A stretch of 63,846 bases of DNA from Ruegeria atlantica (lineage in GTDB: Bacteria > Pseudomonadota > Alphaproteobacteria > Rhodobacterales > Rhodobacteraceae). Below, one piece after another: positions 17,047 through 29,636 of this stretch. The stretch's first letter is position 1; each line of letters begins with the position of its first letter. The stretch is from assembly GCF_013032005.1 (NCBI RefSeq), contig NZ_WQBE01000018.1, positions 1 to 63,846 on the forward strand, in the 5' to 3' direction. A program made the position numbers and the translations under genes. The notes below the pieces were generated by a model. It saw nothing but the letters and a program-made list of their open reading frames with translations. It was not told the origin of the DNA and did no database searches.

Positions 17047-17445
17047 ATGACAGATCAAACGATCGACACCACGACTGAGAATGACCGCCCCACTTGGCCT
17101 GCTTTGGTCAAAGGCTTCCGCTGCCGCTGCCCCAAATGCGGCGAGGGCAAGGTTCTGAAAGGCTATCTGAAGGTCAAGGACAGCTGCGACTCTTGTGGGC
17201 AAGAGCTGTTTCACCATCGGGCAGATGACGGTCCGGCGTACCTGACCATTCTGCTGGTCGGACACCTGATGGCACCGGCCCTTCACGTGTCTTATGTAGA
17301 GTTTCGCCCGGAACCGATGACCATGTTCCTGATCTTTGCCATCGGTTGTACGGCCCTGTCCTTGTTCCTGCTGCCTCGGCTGAAGGGGGCGGTTGTCGCG
17401 TACCAATGGGCACGTCGCATGCACGGATTCGAAAAAGCGCAATGA
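17047..17445 (+). CDS. DUF983 domain protein with zinc-ribbon
   Basis: This 132-residue protein matches DUF983. The N-terminal half has two CxxC pairs (CPKCGEG and CDSCGQEL), suggesting a zinc ribbon. Two hydrophobic segments follow (LTILLVGHLMAPALHV and MTMFLIFAIGCTALSLFLL), so it is a membrane protein of unknown function. I chose ATG 17047, where the family homology begins; an upstream frame is not supported. It faces the EF-hand operon divergently across 199 bases. The NUDIX gene follows after 25 bases. Confidence 0.88.
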   Translation: MTDQTIDTTTENDRPTWPALVKGFRCRCPKCGEGKVLKGYLKVKDSCDSCGQELFHHRADDGPAYLTILLVGHLMAPALHVSYVEFRPEPMTMFLIFAIGCTALSLFLLPRLKGAVVAYQWARRMHGFEKAQ

Positions 17446-17470
17446 CCTCGCTCATCGGCTCGCACAGAAC

Positions 17471-18172
17471 ATGACAGTCGACAAATCAGCGATACGGGAC
17501 GCGGCAACGGTCATCGTTCTGCGAGATCGTATGATCGAGCCGTCCATCCTGATGGGGCAACGCGGTGCAAAGGCCGTATTCATGCCCAATAAGTTCGTGT
17601 TTCCCGGCGGTGCCGTCGATGCAGAGGACAGCTCGGTCCCTTTGGCCACGCCCCTGCCCGCGTTGTGCAGCGACAGGCTAGACGAAAAGTCCGAACCGGG
17701 ATTGCAAAACGCACTGGCCGCAGCCGCAATTCGTGAATTGTGGGAAGAAACAGGGCTGATCCTGGGGGATCCCGGCGGGTGGAGCGGCACAGTTCCGGAC
17801 GATTGGCAGGGCTTTGCCGACTTGGGTTACCGCCCATCGGCCAGCGCGCTGCAATTTGTGTTCCGTGCTGTGACCCCTCCGGGGCGCCCACGCCGTTTCG
17901 ACGCACGGTTCTTTCTGGTCGATGCCAACGCCGTTCAGGGGGATCTGGATGATTTCAGCCGCGCGTCGGATGAGCTGTCCCATTTGCAATGGGTCCCGCT
18001 GGACCGCGCGCGCGAACTGGACCTGCCCTTCATTACCGAGGTCGTTCTTGCGGAAATAGCGGCCCGGGCTACAAATCCCGAACCACCCGCCACCGTGCCG
18101 CTATACCTGCATACCGAAGAACAAAGCCTGTTCTTGCAGCTCAAGGGTTATCCCATGCCCGACGCGGACTAG
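17471..18172 (+). CDS. NUDIX hydrolase
   Basis: This 233-residue protein has the NUDIX core (IRELWEETG near residue 88 as the REUXEEXGU part of the box) and the PGG glycine motif (FPGGAVDAED). Such enzymes cleave nucleoside diphosphates linked to other groups. The substrate is not readable; the length and the C-terminal part (LYLHTEEQSLFLQLKGYPMP) resemble the alphaproteobacterial CoA/ADP-ribose type but without a UPF0035 signature. I chose ATG 17471 because the family begins there. It ends 3 bases before the convergent rnj. Confidence 0.88.
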   Translation: MTVDKSAIRDAATVIVLRDRMIEPSILMGQRGAKAVFMPNKFVFPGGAVDAEDSSVPLATPLPALCSDRLDEKSEPGLQNALAAAAIRELWEETGLILGDPGGWSGTVPDDWQGFADLGYRPSASALQFVFRAVTPPGRPRRFDARFFLVDANAVQGDLDDFSRASDELSHLQWVPLDRARELDLPFITEVVLAEIAARATNPEPPATVPLYLHTEEQSLFLQLKGYPMPDAD

Positions 18173-18175
18173 GCG

Positions 18176-19843
18176 TCACCTCATCCGGCTGATAACCGTC
18201 GTCACCTCGGGCTTTTTACCGATTTCTGACTTGGCGGTCTGGCGCACGATGCGGCGCAAAGCTTCCTCCAGCTTGTCATCGTCGCGCAACGTCTTGGCAT
18301 CGGCCCGCATCAGGAATTGGTTCAGGTCCTCTTCCAACACTTCAATCAGCGCCGCCCGCGACGTCCCGATTTCAGGCAAACCCATCGTGTCGCACCACGG
18401 CTCACCCAGCGGCTCATCCTCTTCGTCCAGAATGACCGTCACGGTCACGTGCCCGTTCAAAGCCATGCGAATACGGTCACGCACGATCCCGTCCAGAGCC
18501 CCGACCTTGACGGTGCCGTCCAGATAGGTGCGGCCGGTTTCAATATAATCCACCACCTGCGGCGCATTGCCTGTCAGGTCAACCATCGTTCCGTTGACGG
18601 CCAGAATGCCCGTACGCCCACCGGCCTCGGCCAGTTTAGTGTGTTCACGCAAATGCCGATGCTCGCCGTGCATCGGGATCACCATCTGCGGGTCGATCAG
18701 GGCGTGAACTCTTTCAAGATCCGGTCGGTTGGCATGGCCGGACACGTGGTACAGACCTGAACTGTCATCCACCACATCCACACCCTTTTCGCTGAGCTGG
18801 TTCATGATGAAAATCACGCCGCGCTCATTTCCGGGGATGGTTTTGGATGAGAACAGGAACAGATCACCCTCTTTCAGCTCCAGCCCGCGGTATTTGCCCC
18901 GCGCCAGTTGGGCACTGGCGGCGCGGCGTTCGCCCTGGCTGCCGGTCACGATCAGCATCAGGTTCTGGCGCGGCATGTCCACGGCCTCTTCGGCACTGAC
19001 AACCTTGGGAAAATCCGTGAGGATTCCAGTTTCAGTCGCGGCTTCAATCATCCGTCGCATGGCACGACCCAGCAACACAACCGAACGCCCGGCGCGCTGG
19101 CCCGCTTCGGCCAGTGTTTTCACCCGTGCAACGTTCGATGCAAAGGTGGTCGCAACCACCATACCTTCGGCGCTTTCAACCAGTTTGGTGATCTCGGGGC
19201 CAACCTCGGATTCCGAACGACCCGCATGGCCAGAAAAAACATTGGTGCTGTCACAGACCAGCGCCTTAACACCGGATTTCGCGACCTCGGCCCACAGATC
19301 GGGATCAAAGGGCTCACCCACCACGGGGTTTTCATCCAGCTTGAAGTCACCAGTATGCACAATCCGCCCCTTGGGCGTGTCGATCACCAGCGCAGCACTT
19401 TCGGGGATCGAATGCGACACAGGCAGGAAGCCAATCGTGAAGGGACCGACCGAGACCTGCTCGGGCCAGGCCGATACCGTGCGGACCGCGTCCTCGGGGT
19501 GGCCATGTTCCTCCATCTTGCGACGGGCAATGTTGGCGGTGAAGGCGCGTGCATAAACAGGTGCGCCCAGTGCCTCATAGCAATGGGCCACGGCGCCGAC
19601 GTGGTCTTCGTGCGCGTGGGTGACGAATACGGCCTCAAGCCGGTCCGCCCTTTCGCGCAGCCACGAGATATCGGCATGGATCAAATCAACGCCCGGCGTC
19701 GTGTCCATATCCGGAAAGGTCACGCCAAGATCCACCAGGATCAGACGCTCTTTCCCAGGCTTTCCATAGCCATAGACATACGCATTCATGCCAATTTCGC
19801 CGGCACCACCCAGCGGCAAATAGATCAGTCGTTCACTGCTCAT
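18176..19843 (-). CDS. rnj: Ribonuclease J
   Basis: This 555-residue RNase J combines endo- and 5'-exonuclease activity in RNA decay and 5' processing. The metallo-beta-lactamase motif HAHEDH (76-81) and the beta-CASP region are present, with the late HGEHRHL histidines. Lengths and sequence fit alphaproteobacterial RNase J. It is the last of a birA-coaX-rnj set, overlapping coaX by 4 bases, and converges on the NUDIX gene. Confidence 0.95.
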   Translation of the reverse strand: MSSERLIYLPLGGAGEIGMNAYVYGYGKPGKERLILVDLGVTFPDMDTTPGVDLIHADISWLRERADRLEAVFVTHAHEDHVGAVAHCYEALGAPVYARAFTANIARRKMEEHGHPEDAVRTVSAWPEQVSVGPFTIGFLPVSHSIPESAALVIDTPKGRIVHTGDFKLDENPVVGEPFDPDLWAEVAKSGVKALVCDSTNVFSGHAGRSESEVGPEITKLVESAEGMVVATTFASNVARVKTLAEAGQRAGRSVVLLGRAMRRMIEAATETGILTDFPKVVSAEEAVDMPRQNLMLIVTGSQGERRAASAQLARGKYRGLELKEGDLFLFSSKTIPGNERGVIFIMNQLSEKGVDVVDDSSGLYHVSGHANRPDLERVHALIDPQMVIPMHGEHRHLREHTKLAEAGGRTGILAVNGTMVDLTGNAPQVVDYIETGRTYLDGTVKVGALDGIVRDRIRMALNGHVTVTVILDEEDEPLGEPWCDTMGLPEIGTSRAALIEVLEEDLNQFLMRADAKTLRDDDKLEEALRRIVRQTAKSEIGKKPEVTTVISRMR

Positions 19844-20619
19844 GTCGAGCCATTATCCTTGTTATAGCGATGGATCACGGTCAGCCCGTGCATCGTCAGA
19901 TCTTCTTCGATCGCGTCAAACCCGACATCCGCCTGATCGAACAAAGGCGCAAGCCCACCGGTGCCGACCACTTTCATCGGCATCCCGTATTCTGCCTTGA
20001 TCCGGGCAATCAGCCCCTCGATCAAACCGGAATAGCCCCAATACACGCCGGACTGGATGCAGCCAACAGTATTCGTACCAATCACCTTTTCCGGGCGGGT
20101 AATGTCGATATGCGGCAATGCGGCCGCGCCTTGGTGCAGTGCCTCAAGGCTGAGGTTCACACCCGGTGCAATGATGCCGCCAACATAGGCCCCGTCGTGG
20201 GCCACTACATCGAAATTCGTGGCCGTCCCGAAATCGACCACAACAACATCGCCGCCATGGCGGTCAAACGCGCCCACGGCATTGGCCAACCGGTCCGGGC
20301 CGGGGATTGTTCCTTCGTCAATGCGCGGTGCCACGGGCAACAGGCATTCAGGCTTGCCCACAACCAGCGGCCGACACCCAAAGAAGCGATCAGCAAAAAT
20401 ACGCAGGTTAAAGACCACACGCGGCACGGTCGAGGCGATCACCACGTCAGTGATCTCCGCTTCGATCCCGTAGTGTTTCACCAGCGTCGAATACCAAGTG
20501 AAATAGGCATCCGCCGTACGCGAATGATGGGTCGAGGTGCGCAGGGTACACAGGAACTTTTCGCCGTCCCAGATCGAGAAAACGGTATTGGTGTTGCCGC
20601 AGTCGATAGCCAGAAGCAT
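19840..20619 (-). CDS. coaX: Type III pantothenate kinase
   Basis: This 259-residue enzyme carries out the first step of coenzyme A synthesis, phosphorylating pantothenate. It shows the ASKHA-fold motifs of CoaX: DCGNTNTVFS near the start, GPDRLANAVGAF and VVDFGTATNFDVV. No CoaA-type P-loop is present. It overlaps the rnj start by 4 bases (ATGA) and follows birA by 11 bases, a layout typical of Rhodobacterales. Confidence 0.95.
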   Translation of the reverse strand: MLLAIDCGNTNTVFSIWDGEKFLCTLRTSTHHSRTADAYFTWYSTLVKHYGIEAEITDVVIASTVPRVVFNLRIFADRFFGCRPLVVGKPECLLPVAPRIDEGTIPGPDRLANAVGAFDRHGGDVVVVDFGTATNFDVVAHDGAYVGGIIAPGVNLSLEALHQGAAALPHIDITRPEKVIGTNTVGCIQSGVYWGYSGLIEGLIARIKAEYGMPMKVVGTGGLAPLFDQADVGFDAIEEDLTMHGLTVIHRYNKDNGST

Positions 20620-20630
20620 CTGAGCCCCCT

Positions 20631-21380
20631 TTAGAAATACACGTCCGCCGCAGGAATGCTGACACGGCCTTTTGCGGTCTTTAGGACAAGGTTGCCGCCC
20701 GAGTCCACGGTTTCAAAGGTTCCAACCGTTTCAGATGTCGAGGTTCGCGCGGTGATCACTTCACCCAAGCGAGCGGCACGAGACAGCCAGGCAGTGCGGA
20801 TCGGTTCGAACCCGTAGGTCACGAACTGAGTTTCATATTGTGCATAAGCCGCGGCCAATTCGGTCAGAAAATCCTCGGGCAGCACTGCGGCACCGGTTTC
20901 CGATAACAGAGAGACTGGCCGCACCGCGCTTTGTTCCACCGCATAGGCTGGGGGCGCCTCGGAAAGATTTACACCGATGCCAATCGACAGATACGACACG
21001 CCCCCGCCCTTTCCGGTGCTTTCCAGCAAGATGCCCGCCAGCTTGCCCCCGTTCAGCAGCACGTCGTTGGGCCACTTCAATGACAGCCCGTCGGCGCGAC
21101 CGGTGACCGCGACACAGGCGTCGAACAGCGCCAAGGCCGCCACAAAGCTGCGCAAGGCCGCTTGTTCCGGATTACCCTGCGGTCGCATTAACAAGGTCGC
21201 CGCCAGGTTGCCCCTGGGGTTGGCCCACGCCCTACCCCGTCGTCCCCGCGCCGCCGTCTGGTGATGCGCCATGATCCACACAGGGCCCGGCGCCGTAGGG
21301 GCAAGTCGGGCAGCCTCATTCAATGTACTGTCGACTTCCTGCACGATGTGCAGTCCGTATCCTTGCGGCCAATCAGTCAT
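20631..21380 (-). CDS. birA: Biotin--[acetyl-CoA-carboxylase] ligase
   Basis: This 249-residue protein joins biotin to carboxylases such as the methylcrotonyl-CoA carboxylase encoded at 40996-42924. It has the catalytic ARGRRGRAW loop and the SLKWPNDVLLNGGKLAGIL motif. It has no N-terminal helix-turn-helix, so it is a class I ligase and not a repressor. The gene follows nuoN after 54 bases on the same strand, so it may be read from the nuo transcript. Confidence 0.94.
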   Translation of the reverse strand: MTDWPQGYGLHIVQEVDSTLNEAARLAPTAPGPVWIMAHHQTAARGRRGRAWANPRGNLAATLLMRPQGNPEQAALRSFVAALALFDACVAVTGRADGLSLKWPNDVLLNGGKLAGILLESTGKGGGVSYLSIGIGVNLSEAPPAYAVEQSAVRPVSLLSETGAAVLPEDFLTELAAAYAQYETQFVTYGFEPIRTAWLSRAARLGEVITARTSTSETVGTFETVDSGGNLVLKTAKGRVSIPAADVYF

Positions 21381-21434
21381 GTCAAAAAGGCCCGGCCTTT
21401 TGACCGAGCCCCCTGTAATTGGATGTTAAACACG

Positions 21435-22877
21435 TCAGTTGACAAGCGTCGCTGCCGCAGCCGCAGCCGCGCCTTCGATGCCGAACTGATAGAAAACGCC
21501 CACCAGCATCAACGCCGCCGACCCCATCAGCGCGACCCACAGAACCGGGGTCGAGTGGGTTTCGATCGGATCCTCGTTCTCGGCCCCGAAATACATATAG
21601 AACACGATCCGCAGGTAATAGAACGCACCGATCACAGAGGCGATGGCCGACACGATCACCAACCCGGTCAGACCCGCGCTGATACCAGCCTGCCAGACGC
21701 CGAACTTGGCGAAAAAGCCCAACATTGGCGGAACGCCAGCAAGGCTGAACATTAGGATCAGAACAGCCAAGGCCTTACCCGGATCGCGTTTGGAAAACTG
21801 GCGCAGCGCATCGATATCAGTGACGGGTTTGCCATCGCGCTCCATCATCAGGATGAAGGCAAAGGTGCCGATATTCATGGTCACGTAAATTGCCAGATAC
21901 ATCAGCATCGCTTTGATGCCCATTTCCGTACCCGCTGCCAGACCGATCAGCGCATAACCCATATGGGCAATCGACGAAAACGCCATCAGCCGCTTGATAT
22001 TGCGCTGACCAATCGCGGCAACCGCACCCAGCAGCATCGACAGAACCGAAAGCAGCACGATCACCTGCTGCCAGTCTTTCACTACGCCACCAAAGGCGTC
22101 ATGCATCAGGCGGGCAAACAGCGCCATCGCCGCCACTTTTGGTGCAGTGGCAAAGAAGGCGGTGATCGGCGTGGGCGATCCTTCGTACACGTCCGGCGTC
22201 CACATATGGAAGGGCACAGCCGAAACCTTGAAGGCAAGGCCCGAGATCAGGAAGATCAGGCCGAACAGAAGACCAACCGAGATGTCGTCATGGTGGACCG
22301 TTTGGATGATGCCCGAAAACAGCGTCGTGCCCGTAAAGCCATAAACAAGCGATGCACCATACAGCAGCAGCCCCGAACTGAGCGCACCCAGTACGAAGTA
22401 CTTCAGACCGGCCTCAGTTGATTTGGCGCTGTCACGACGCAACGCAGCCACGACATACAGCGACAGAGATTGCAGTTCCAGCCCCATATACAAGGACATC
22501 AGATCGCCTGCGCTGACCATCATCATCATACCGACAGCAGCCAGCGCCACCAGCAACGGGTATTCGAACCGCAACAGATCGCGGCGGGTCATATATTCCT
22601 GGCTCATCACCAGAACAGCCGCAGCCGACAGCAGGATCGCGACCTTGGCAAACCGCGAGAACCCGTCATCGACGAACATCCCATTGAACGCCACGTTGGT
22701 GCCATCGCCATTGGTTGCAATCCAGAAGGACAGCAGCGCCATTAGCCCCGCCGTCGTCCACACCAGAATTGGCGCCAGCGCGTCTTTCGTCGTGTAAACT
22801 GCCCCGATAAGGGCGGCCATCGCATACACGGCCAGAACGATTTCCGGCAGGATTATTGTCAGATCAGCCTGGATCAT
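21435..22877 (-). CDS. nuoN: NADH-quinone oxidoreductase subunit N
   Basis: This 480-residue membrane subunit belongs to the antiporter-like part of complex I and has about 14 hydrophobic segments. Characteristic polar-in-membrane residues appear in motifs such as [23 protein letters not shown] and [12 protein letters not shown]. It is the last nuo gene and starts 16 bases after nuoM. Together with NuoL and NuoM it moves protons. The C-terminal AAAAAA tail is unremarkable. Confidence 0.95.
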   Translation of the reverse strand: MIQADLTIILPEIVLAVYAMAALIGAVYTTKDALAPILVWTTAGLMALLSFWIATNGDGTNVAFNGMFVDDGFSRFAKVAILLSAAAVLVMSQEYMTRRDLLRFEYPLLVALAAVGMMMMVSAGDLMSLYMGLELQSLSLYVVAALRRDSAKSTEAGLKYFVLGALSSGLLLYGASLVYGFTGTTLFSGIIQTVHHDDISVGLLFGLIFLISGLAFKVSAVPFHMWTPDVYEGSPTPITAFFATAPKVAAMALFARLMHDAFGGVVKDWQQVIVLLSVLSMLLGAVAAIGQRNIKRLMAFSSIAHMGYALIGLAAGTEMGIKAMLMYLAIYVTMNIGTFAFILMMERDGKPVTDIDALRQFSKRDPGKALAVLILMFSLAGVPPMLGFFAKFGVWQAGISAGLTGLVIVSAIASVIGAFYYLRIVFYMYFGAENEDPIETHSTPVLWVALMGSAALMLVGVFYQFGIEGAAAAAAATLVN

Positions 22878-22892
22878 GTCTCCAAAGCTCCC

Positions 22893-24436
22893 TTAATGCG
22901 AGGCGGCCGTCTGGGTCGCGGCCTCAGCCGCGGCCAGAGCCGAGTCATAGTTCGAAATCAGCGCGGCGGTCGAATTGCCGATCACATCGGTTACCAGCGA
23001 CGGGTAAACGCCCAGCAGGATGGTCATCACGATCAGCGGTGCAAAGATCAGCCGCTCGCGCGAGCTCATGTCCGTCATTGCCTTGAGGCTTTCCTTGATC
23101 AGATCGCCAAACACGACCCGGCGATACAGCCACAGCGCATAGGCAGCCGAGAAGATCACGCCAGATGCAGCCACAGCCGTCACCCAGGTATTGACCTGGA
23201 ACGCGCCCATCAGCGTCAGGAATTCACCGATGAACCCGGATGTACCCGGCAGGCCGACATTGGCCATGGTGAACAGCATGAAAACCAGCGCGTATGCGGG
23301 CATCCGGATCACCAGACCGCCATAAGCGTCGATGTCACGCGTGTGCATCCGGTCATAGATTACACCGACACACAGGAAGAGCGCGGCCGAGATAAACCCG
23401 TGGCTGAGCATCTGGAAGATCGCGCCGTCAATACCCTGCTGGTTCGCAGCAAAGATACCCATAGTCACAAAGCCCATATGAGCAACCGAGGAATAAGCGA
23501 TCAGCTTTTTCATATCCTCCTGCACCAGCGCCACTAGCGAGGTGTAGACTACTGCGATGGCCGACATCCACAGCACCAGATCGGTCATCACCGCTGACCC
23601 GACCGGGAACATCGGCAGACTGAACCGCAGGAAGCCATAGCCGCCCATCTTCAGCAGGATCGCCGCCAGCACAACCGAGCCTGCAGTCGGCGCCTGAACG
23701 TGTGCGTCAGGTAGCCAGGTATGAACCGGCCACATCGGCATTTTCACCGCAAACGAGGCAAAGAAGGCCAGGAACATCAACGTCTGCATACCGCCGACGA
23801 TATAAACGCCCAGCACGCTGAACCCTTCGGACGAGAAATGGTGGCTCATCAAGGCTTCGATATCGGTGGTGCCTGCATCGGAATACATCGCAACCATCGC
23901 CACCAGCATCAGCACCGAGCCCAGGAAAGTATAGAGGAAGAACTTGAAGCTTGCGTAAATCCGGTTCGCCCCACCCCAGATGCCGATGATCAGGAACATT
24001 GGGATCAGGCCGGCCTCGAAGAACAGATAGAACAGGACCAGATCCAGCGCCATGAATACGCCCAGCATCAGCGTTTCCAGCAGCAGGAAGGCGATCATGT
24101 ATTCTTTGACGCGGTCGGTGACCTGCCAGCTGGCCAGAATGGTCAGCGGCATGATGAAAGTGGTCAGCAGTACGAACAAAACGCTGATACCGTCTACACC
24201 CATCTTGTATTTCAGACCCAGCAGCCACTCGGCCTCTTCCACCATCTGAAAGCCGGTATTGGACGGATCAAACCCTGTGTAGATACCGATCGAGACAAGG
24301 AAGGTCACCGTGGTCGCCACCAGTGCAACCCATTTCGCGTTGCGCTGCGCAGCCGCGTCCTCACCATGCAGGAACAGGGCCAGGATGCCTGCCGCCACTG
24401 CCGGAATAAAGGTGACGATCGAGAGGATATTATCCA

Positions 24437-24437
<1 letters not shown>
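22893..24437 (-). CDS. nuoM: NADH-quinone oxidoreductase subunit M
   Basis: This 514-residue antiporter-like subunit of complex I has about 14 membrane segments. Family motifs include [25 protein letters not shown] and [16 protein letters not shown]. The ATG overlaps the nuoL stop by one base (TAATG), so it is translationally coupled. Length is normal for the family. Confidence 0.96.
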
Positions 24438-26584
<2,147 letters not shown>

Positions 26585-26590
26585 GTTCTC

Positions 26591-26896
26591 TTACCCCTTC
26601 ATCATATTGACGTCTTCAACCGCGATGGTGCCGCGGTTGCGGAAGAAGCAGACCAGAATGGCCAGACCAATCGCCGCCTCGGCCGCTGCAACGGTCAGCA
26701 CGAACAGCGTAAACACCTGCCCGACCAGATCGCCGAGGAAACTGGAAAACGCCACAAGGTTGATATTCACCGCCAGCAGCATCAGTTCGATGCTCATCAG
26801 CAGGATGATGACGTTCTTGCGGTTCAGGAAGAGACCGAAGATGCCGATGACGAACAGCGTCGCCGCGACCGTAAGATAGTGTTCAAGTCCGATCAT
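26591..26896 (-). CDS. nuoK: NADH-quinone oxidoreductase subunit K
   Basis: This 101-residue subunit has three membrane segments and is of normal NuoK length. The conserved membrane glutamates occur in [13 protein letters not shown] and [13 protein letters not shown]. It starts 4 bases after nuoJ and precedes nuoL by 6 bases. Confidence 0.96.
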   Translation of the reverse strand: MIGLEHYLTVAATLFVIGIFGLFLNRKNVIILLMSIELMLLAVNINLVAFSSFLGDLVGQVFTLFVLTVAAAEAAIGLAILVCFFRNRGTIAVEDVNMMKG

Positions 26897-26900
26897 CGTC

Positions 26901-27503
26901 TCAAAGTCCCTGCCCCGGTTTCACGTCCTTCAACTCCATCGCCTTGGCCGGGTCGCGCATCATCTGGCCGATGATGTCCTGACGCTTGATGTCCTGACGG
27001 TGGCGCAGCGTCAGAACAATGGCGCCGATCATGGCCACCAGCAGGATCAGGCCCGCCAGCTGGAACAGAAGGAAGTATTGATCATAAAGGATGACGCCCA
27101 GCGCTTCGGTGTTATGGCGATCCACAGGCACCGGCTGAGCCAAATTGGCCGCCGCGCCCTGCGCGCTGTCCCATGCGCCAAAGGCCATGACAAACTGCAT
27201 CAGGATGACCAGACCGATCAGCAGGGCCAGCGGCATATAGCGCGCCATCTCAGCCTTCAGTTCGGCAAAGTCCACGTCCAGCATCATCACCACGAACAGG
27301 AACAGCACCGCGACCGCGCCGACATAGACGATGATCAGCAGCATTGCCACGAACTCGGCCCCCAGCAGCACGAACAACCCGGCCGAGGAGAGGAAGGAGA
27401 GGATCAGCCACAGCACCGAATGCACCGGCTGGCGGCTGATTACCGTGAACAGACCACCGGTGATGGCGCTGATGGCAAACAGATAGAAGGCAAAGACGGT
27501 CAT
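26901..27503 (-). CDS. nuoJ: NADH-quinone oxidoreductase subunit J
   Basis: This 200-residue membrane subunit has about five hydrophobic segments and a polar C-terminal tail (about 165-200). The family motif [17 protein letters not shown] is present. Its ATG overlaps the stop of the carboxymuconolactone-decarboxylase-like gene by 4 bases, placing that gene firmly inside the operon. Confidence 0.95.
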   Translation of the reverse strand: MTVFAFYLFAISAITGGLFTVISRQPVHSVLWLILSFLSSAGLFVLLGAEFVAMLLIIVYVGAVAVLFLFVVMMLDVDFAELKAEMARYMPLALLIGLVILMQFVMAFGAWDSAQGAAANLAQPVPVDRHNTEALGVILYDQYFLLFQLAGLILLVAMIGAIVLTLRHRQDIKRQDIIGQMMRDPAKAMELKDVKPGQGL

Positions 27504-27910
27504 TGATCCTCATCCTCGTTGTCGCCCATGACCTCTTGCGCCAGATCCAGCGCGCGGGTCATGGCCGGGATGCCGGCAAAGACCGACATCTGACCGATCG
27601 TTTCCACGATCTCTTGTTTCTTCGCGCCCGCTTTCAGCGCATGACGCACGGTCTGACGCACCGCTGAATCCGCCTGCGCGCCCTGACAAGTCAGCCCAGC
27701 CAGCGTCAGCAGCAAGCGGGTCTTGGCGTCCAATCCGTCCTTGTTGACGGTGTTGCCGAACATCATCTCCATGACCTCTTTGGGCATGGTCGGCCACAGC
27801 GCTTCGAACCCCTTGGGCGAGAAATTCTCGAGCCCCGGGTTCATCGCCTTGGCCATGTCCTGTGCCTGTTTGAGCATTTGCTCGAATGGGTTTGTGGGCT
27901 TGTCACTCAT
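27500..27910 (-). CDS. Carboxymuconolactone decarboxylase-family protein in nuo operon
   Basis: This 136-residue cytoplasmic protein resembles the AhpD/CMD fold ([32 protein letters not shown], then [12 protein letters not shown]). Its only cysteine is C75, so it lacks the CxxC of peroxidase-type AhpD members. It overlaps nuoI upstream and nuoJ downstream by 4 bases each, so it is co-translated with complex I. A thiol or assembly role is possible; true carboxymuconolactone decarboxylase activity is unlikely in this context. Confidence 0.8.
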   Translation of the reverse strand: MSDKPTNPFEQMLKQAQDMAKAMNPGLENFSPKGFEALWPTMPKEVMEMMFGNTVNKDGLDAKTRLLLTLAGLTCQGAQADSAVRQTVRHALKAGAKKQEIVETIGQMSVFAGIPAMTRALDLAQEVMGDNEDEDQ

Positions 27911-28401
27911 CTGTACGGCGCATCCATTTCCAGGTTGCGGGCAATCTCGGCTTCCCAGCGTTCGCCGTTATCCAGCAGTTTTTGCTTGTCGTAGAACAGC
28001 TCTTCCCGGGTTTCGGTGGCGAACTCGAAATTCGGGCCTTCGACGATTGCATCGACCGGGCAGGCCTCCTGACAGAAGCCGCAATAGATGCATTTGGTCA
28101 TGTCGATGTCATAGCGCGTAGTTCGGCGGCTGCCGTCCTCGCGCGGCTCGGCGTCGATGGTGATGGCCTGCGCCGGGCAAACCGCCTCGCAGAGTTTGCA
28201 GGCGATGCAACGTTCCTCGCCATTCGGATAACGACGCAAGGCGTGCTCGCCCCGGAACCGCGGGGATAGAGGACCCTTCTCGTGCGGGTAGTTTATGGTG
28301 GCCTTGGGGGCGAAGAAATATTTCAACCCCAGCTTCATGCCGACCCAAAAGTCCTGCAGCAGGAAGTATTTGGCAGCGCGGTTATAGTCGATCTGCGTCA
28401 T
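27907..28401 (-). CDS. nuoI: NADH-quinone oxidoreductase subunit I
   Basis: This 164-residue subunit carries two [4Fe-4S] clusters (N6a and N6b): [12 protein letters not shown] and [12 protein letters not shown]. It transfers electrons toward NuoB. I chose ATG 28401 behind AGGAGG, 2 bases after the nuoH stop. An in-frame ATG at 28422 would overlap nuoH and lacks a site. Length matches the family. Confidence 0.96.
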   Translation of the reverse strand: MTQIDYNRAAKYFLLQDFWVGMKLGLKYFFAPKATINYPHEKGPLSPRFRGEHALRRYPNGEERCIACKLCEAVCPAQAITIDAEPREDGSRRTTRYDIDMTKCIYCGFCQEACPVDAIVEGPNFEFATETREELFYDKQKLLDNGERWEAEIARNLEMDAPYR

Positions 28402-28403
28402 GA

Positions 28404-29441
28404 TTAGCCTCCTACGCTCCAACGGGCGAATGCGCCCCAGAACCAGTCGAATTTCGCCGCAAAGGCCACGAACACCACCCAGGCCAGCGAGAACGGCAGG
28501 AACACTTTCCAGCCCAACCGCATCAGCTGGTCATAGCGGTAGCGGGGTGTGATCGCCTTGACCATTGCGAAGAGGAAGAAGAAGAACGCCATCTTCGCAA
28601 CCATCCACAGGACACCGTCGGGCAGGCCCGGGATCGGCGACAGCCAGCCACCGAAGAACAGCAGCGATGTTAGCGCGCACATCAGGAAGATCGCAATGTA
28701 TTCGCCTGCCATGAACAACAGGAAGGGTGTGGCCGAGTATTCCACCTGATAACCGGCGACCAGTTCGGATTCCGCCTCGGGCAGGTCAAACGGTGGTCGG
28801 TTGGTTTCCGCCAGCGCCGAGATGAAGAACAGGAAGACCATCGGGAAATGCGGCAGCCAGTACCAGCTGAATAGGCCCAGCCCTCCATCCTGCGCGCGTA
28901 CGATGTCGCCGAAATTCATCGACCCTGTAGAAATGATCACACCAATGATGATCAGGCCGATGGAAACCTCGTAAGAAATCATCTGCGCAGCCGAGCGCAA
29001 CGATCCTAGGAACGGGTACTTTGAGTTCGACGCCCAACCGCCCATAATCACGCCATAAACCTCCAACGAGGATACGGCGAAGACATACAGGATGGCGACG
29101 TTGATATCTGACAGAACCCAGCCATCGTTGAACGGGATTACCGCCCAGGCGATCATCGCCAAAACAAAGCTTGTCAGCGGTGCCAGAATGAAAACCGTGC
29201 GGTCGGCCCCGGCGGGGATGACCACCTCTTTCACCACATATTTCAGCGCATCTGCCACCGATTGCAGCAGGCCATAGACGCCCACCACATTGGGACCGCG
29301 GCGCATCTGTACCGCCGCCCAAATCTTGCGGTCGCCATAAACGAGGAACAACAGCGAGATCATCACAAAGGCAACAACGGCAAGCACTTGCGCCAGAATG
29401 ATGATGGCTATTCCGCCTGGGGTGTTAAAGAAATCAGCCAT
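28404..29441 (-). CDS. nuoH: NADH-quinone oxidoreductase subunit H
   Basis: This 345-residue membrane subunit forms part of the quinone site and the connection to the membrane arm. It has about eight membrane segments and conserved loops ([23 protein letters not shown]). It follows a 195-base gap after nuoG, the largest break within the operon apart from the extra genes. Confidence 0.96.
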   Translation of the reverse strand: MADFFNTPGGIAIIILAQVLAVVAFVMISLLFLVYGDRKIWAAVQMRRGPNVVGVYGLLQSVADALKYVVKEVVIPAGADRTVFILAPLTSFVLAMIAWAVIPFNDGWVLSDINVAILYVFAVSSLEVYGVIMGGWASNSKYPFLGSLRSAAQMISYEVSIGLIIIGVIISTGSMNFGDIVRAQDGGLGLFSWYWLPHFPMVFLFFISALAETNRPPFDLPEAESELVAGYQVEYSATPFLLFMAGEYIAIFLMCALTSLLFFGGWLSPIPGLPDGVLWMVAKMAFFFFLFAMVKAITPRYRYDQLMRLGWKVFLPFSLAWVVFVAFAAKFDWFWGAFARWSVGG

Positions 29442-29636
29442 TGGTCCTCACACCGTGGGTATTCCGTTTTCCGCGTAAATTGCGAAGGCCATTTGCCTGC
29501 GCAAACTGCGGCTGGGTCGGCGCGTTGGTGTAAACAGCATCCGCCGCACTTACGCCACCCTTATTCTTGCGTCTCACGCGCATTTTCACAGCCACCTTAT
29601 TGCAGGCGCCTAAAAGCGATATGAAACAGGTCTGTT
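29442..29636 (-). other. nuoG-nuoH gap with an overlapping small open frame
   Basis: The gap is 195 bases. On the minus strand a 68-codon frame (29434-29640) starts at the ATGA overlapping the nuoG stop, and ends 8 bases inside nuoH. The predicted peptide is basic and resembles no family I know. A 9-base inverted repeat (29621-29640) encloses the nuoG stop. I cannot decide whether the frame is translated or the repeat simply forms a hairpin between two genes. Confidence 0.3.
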
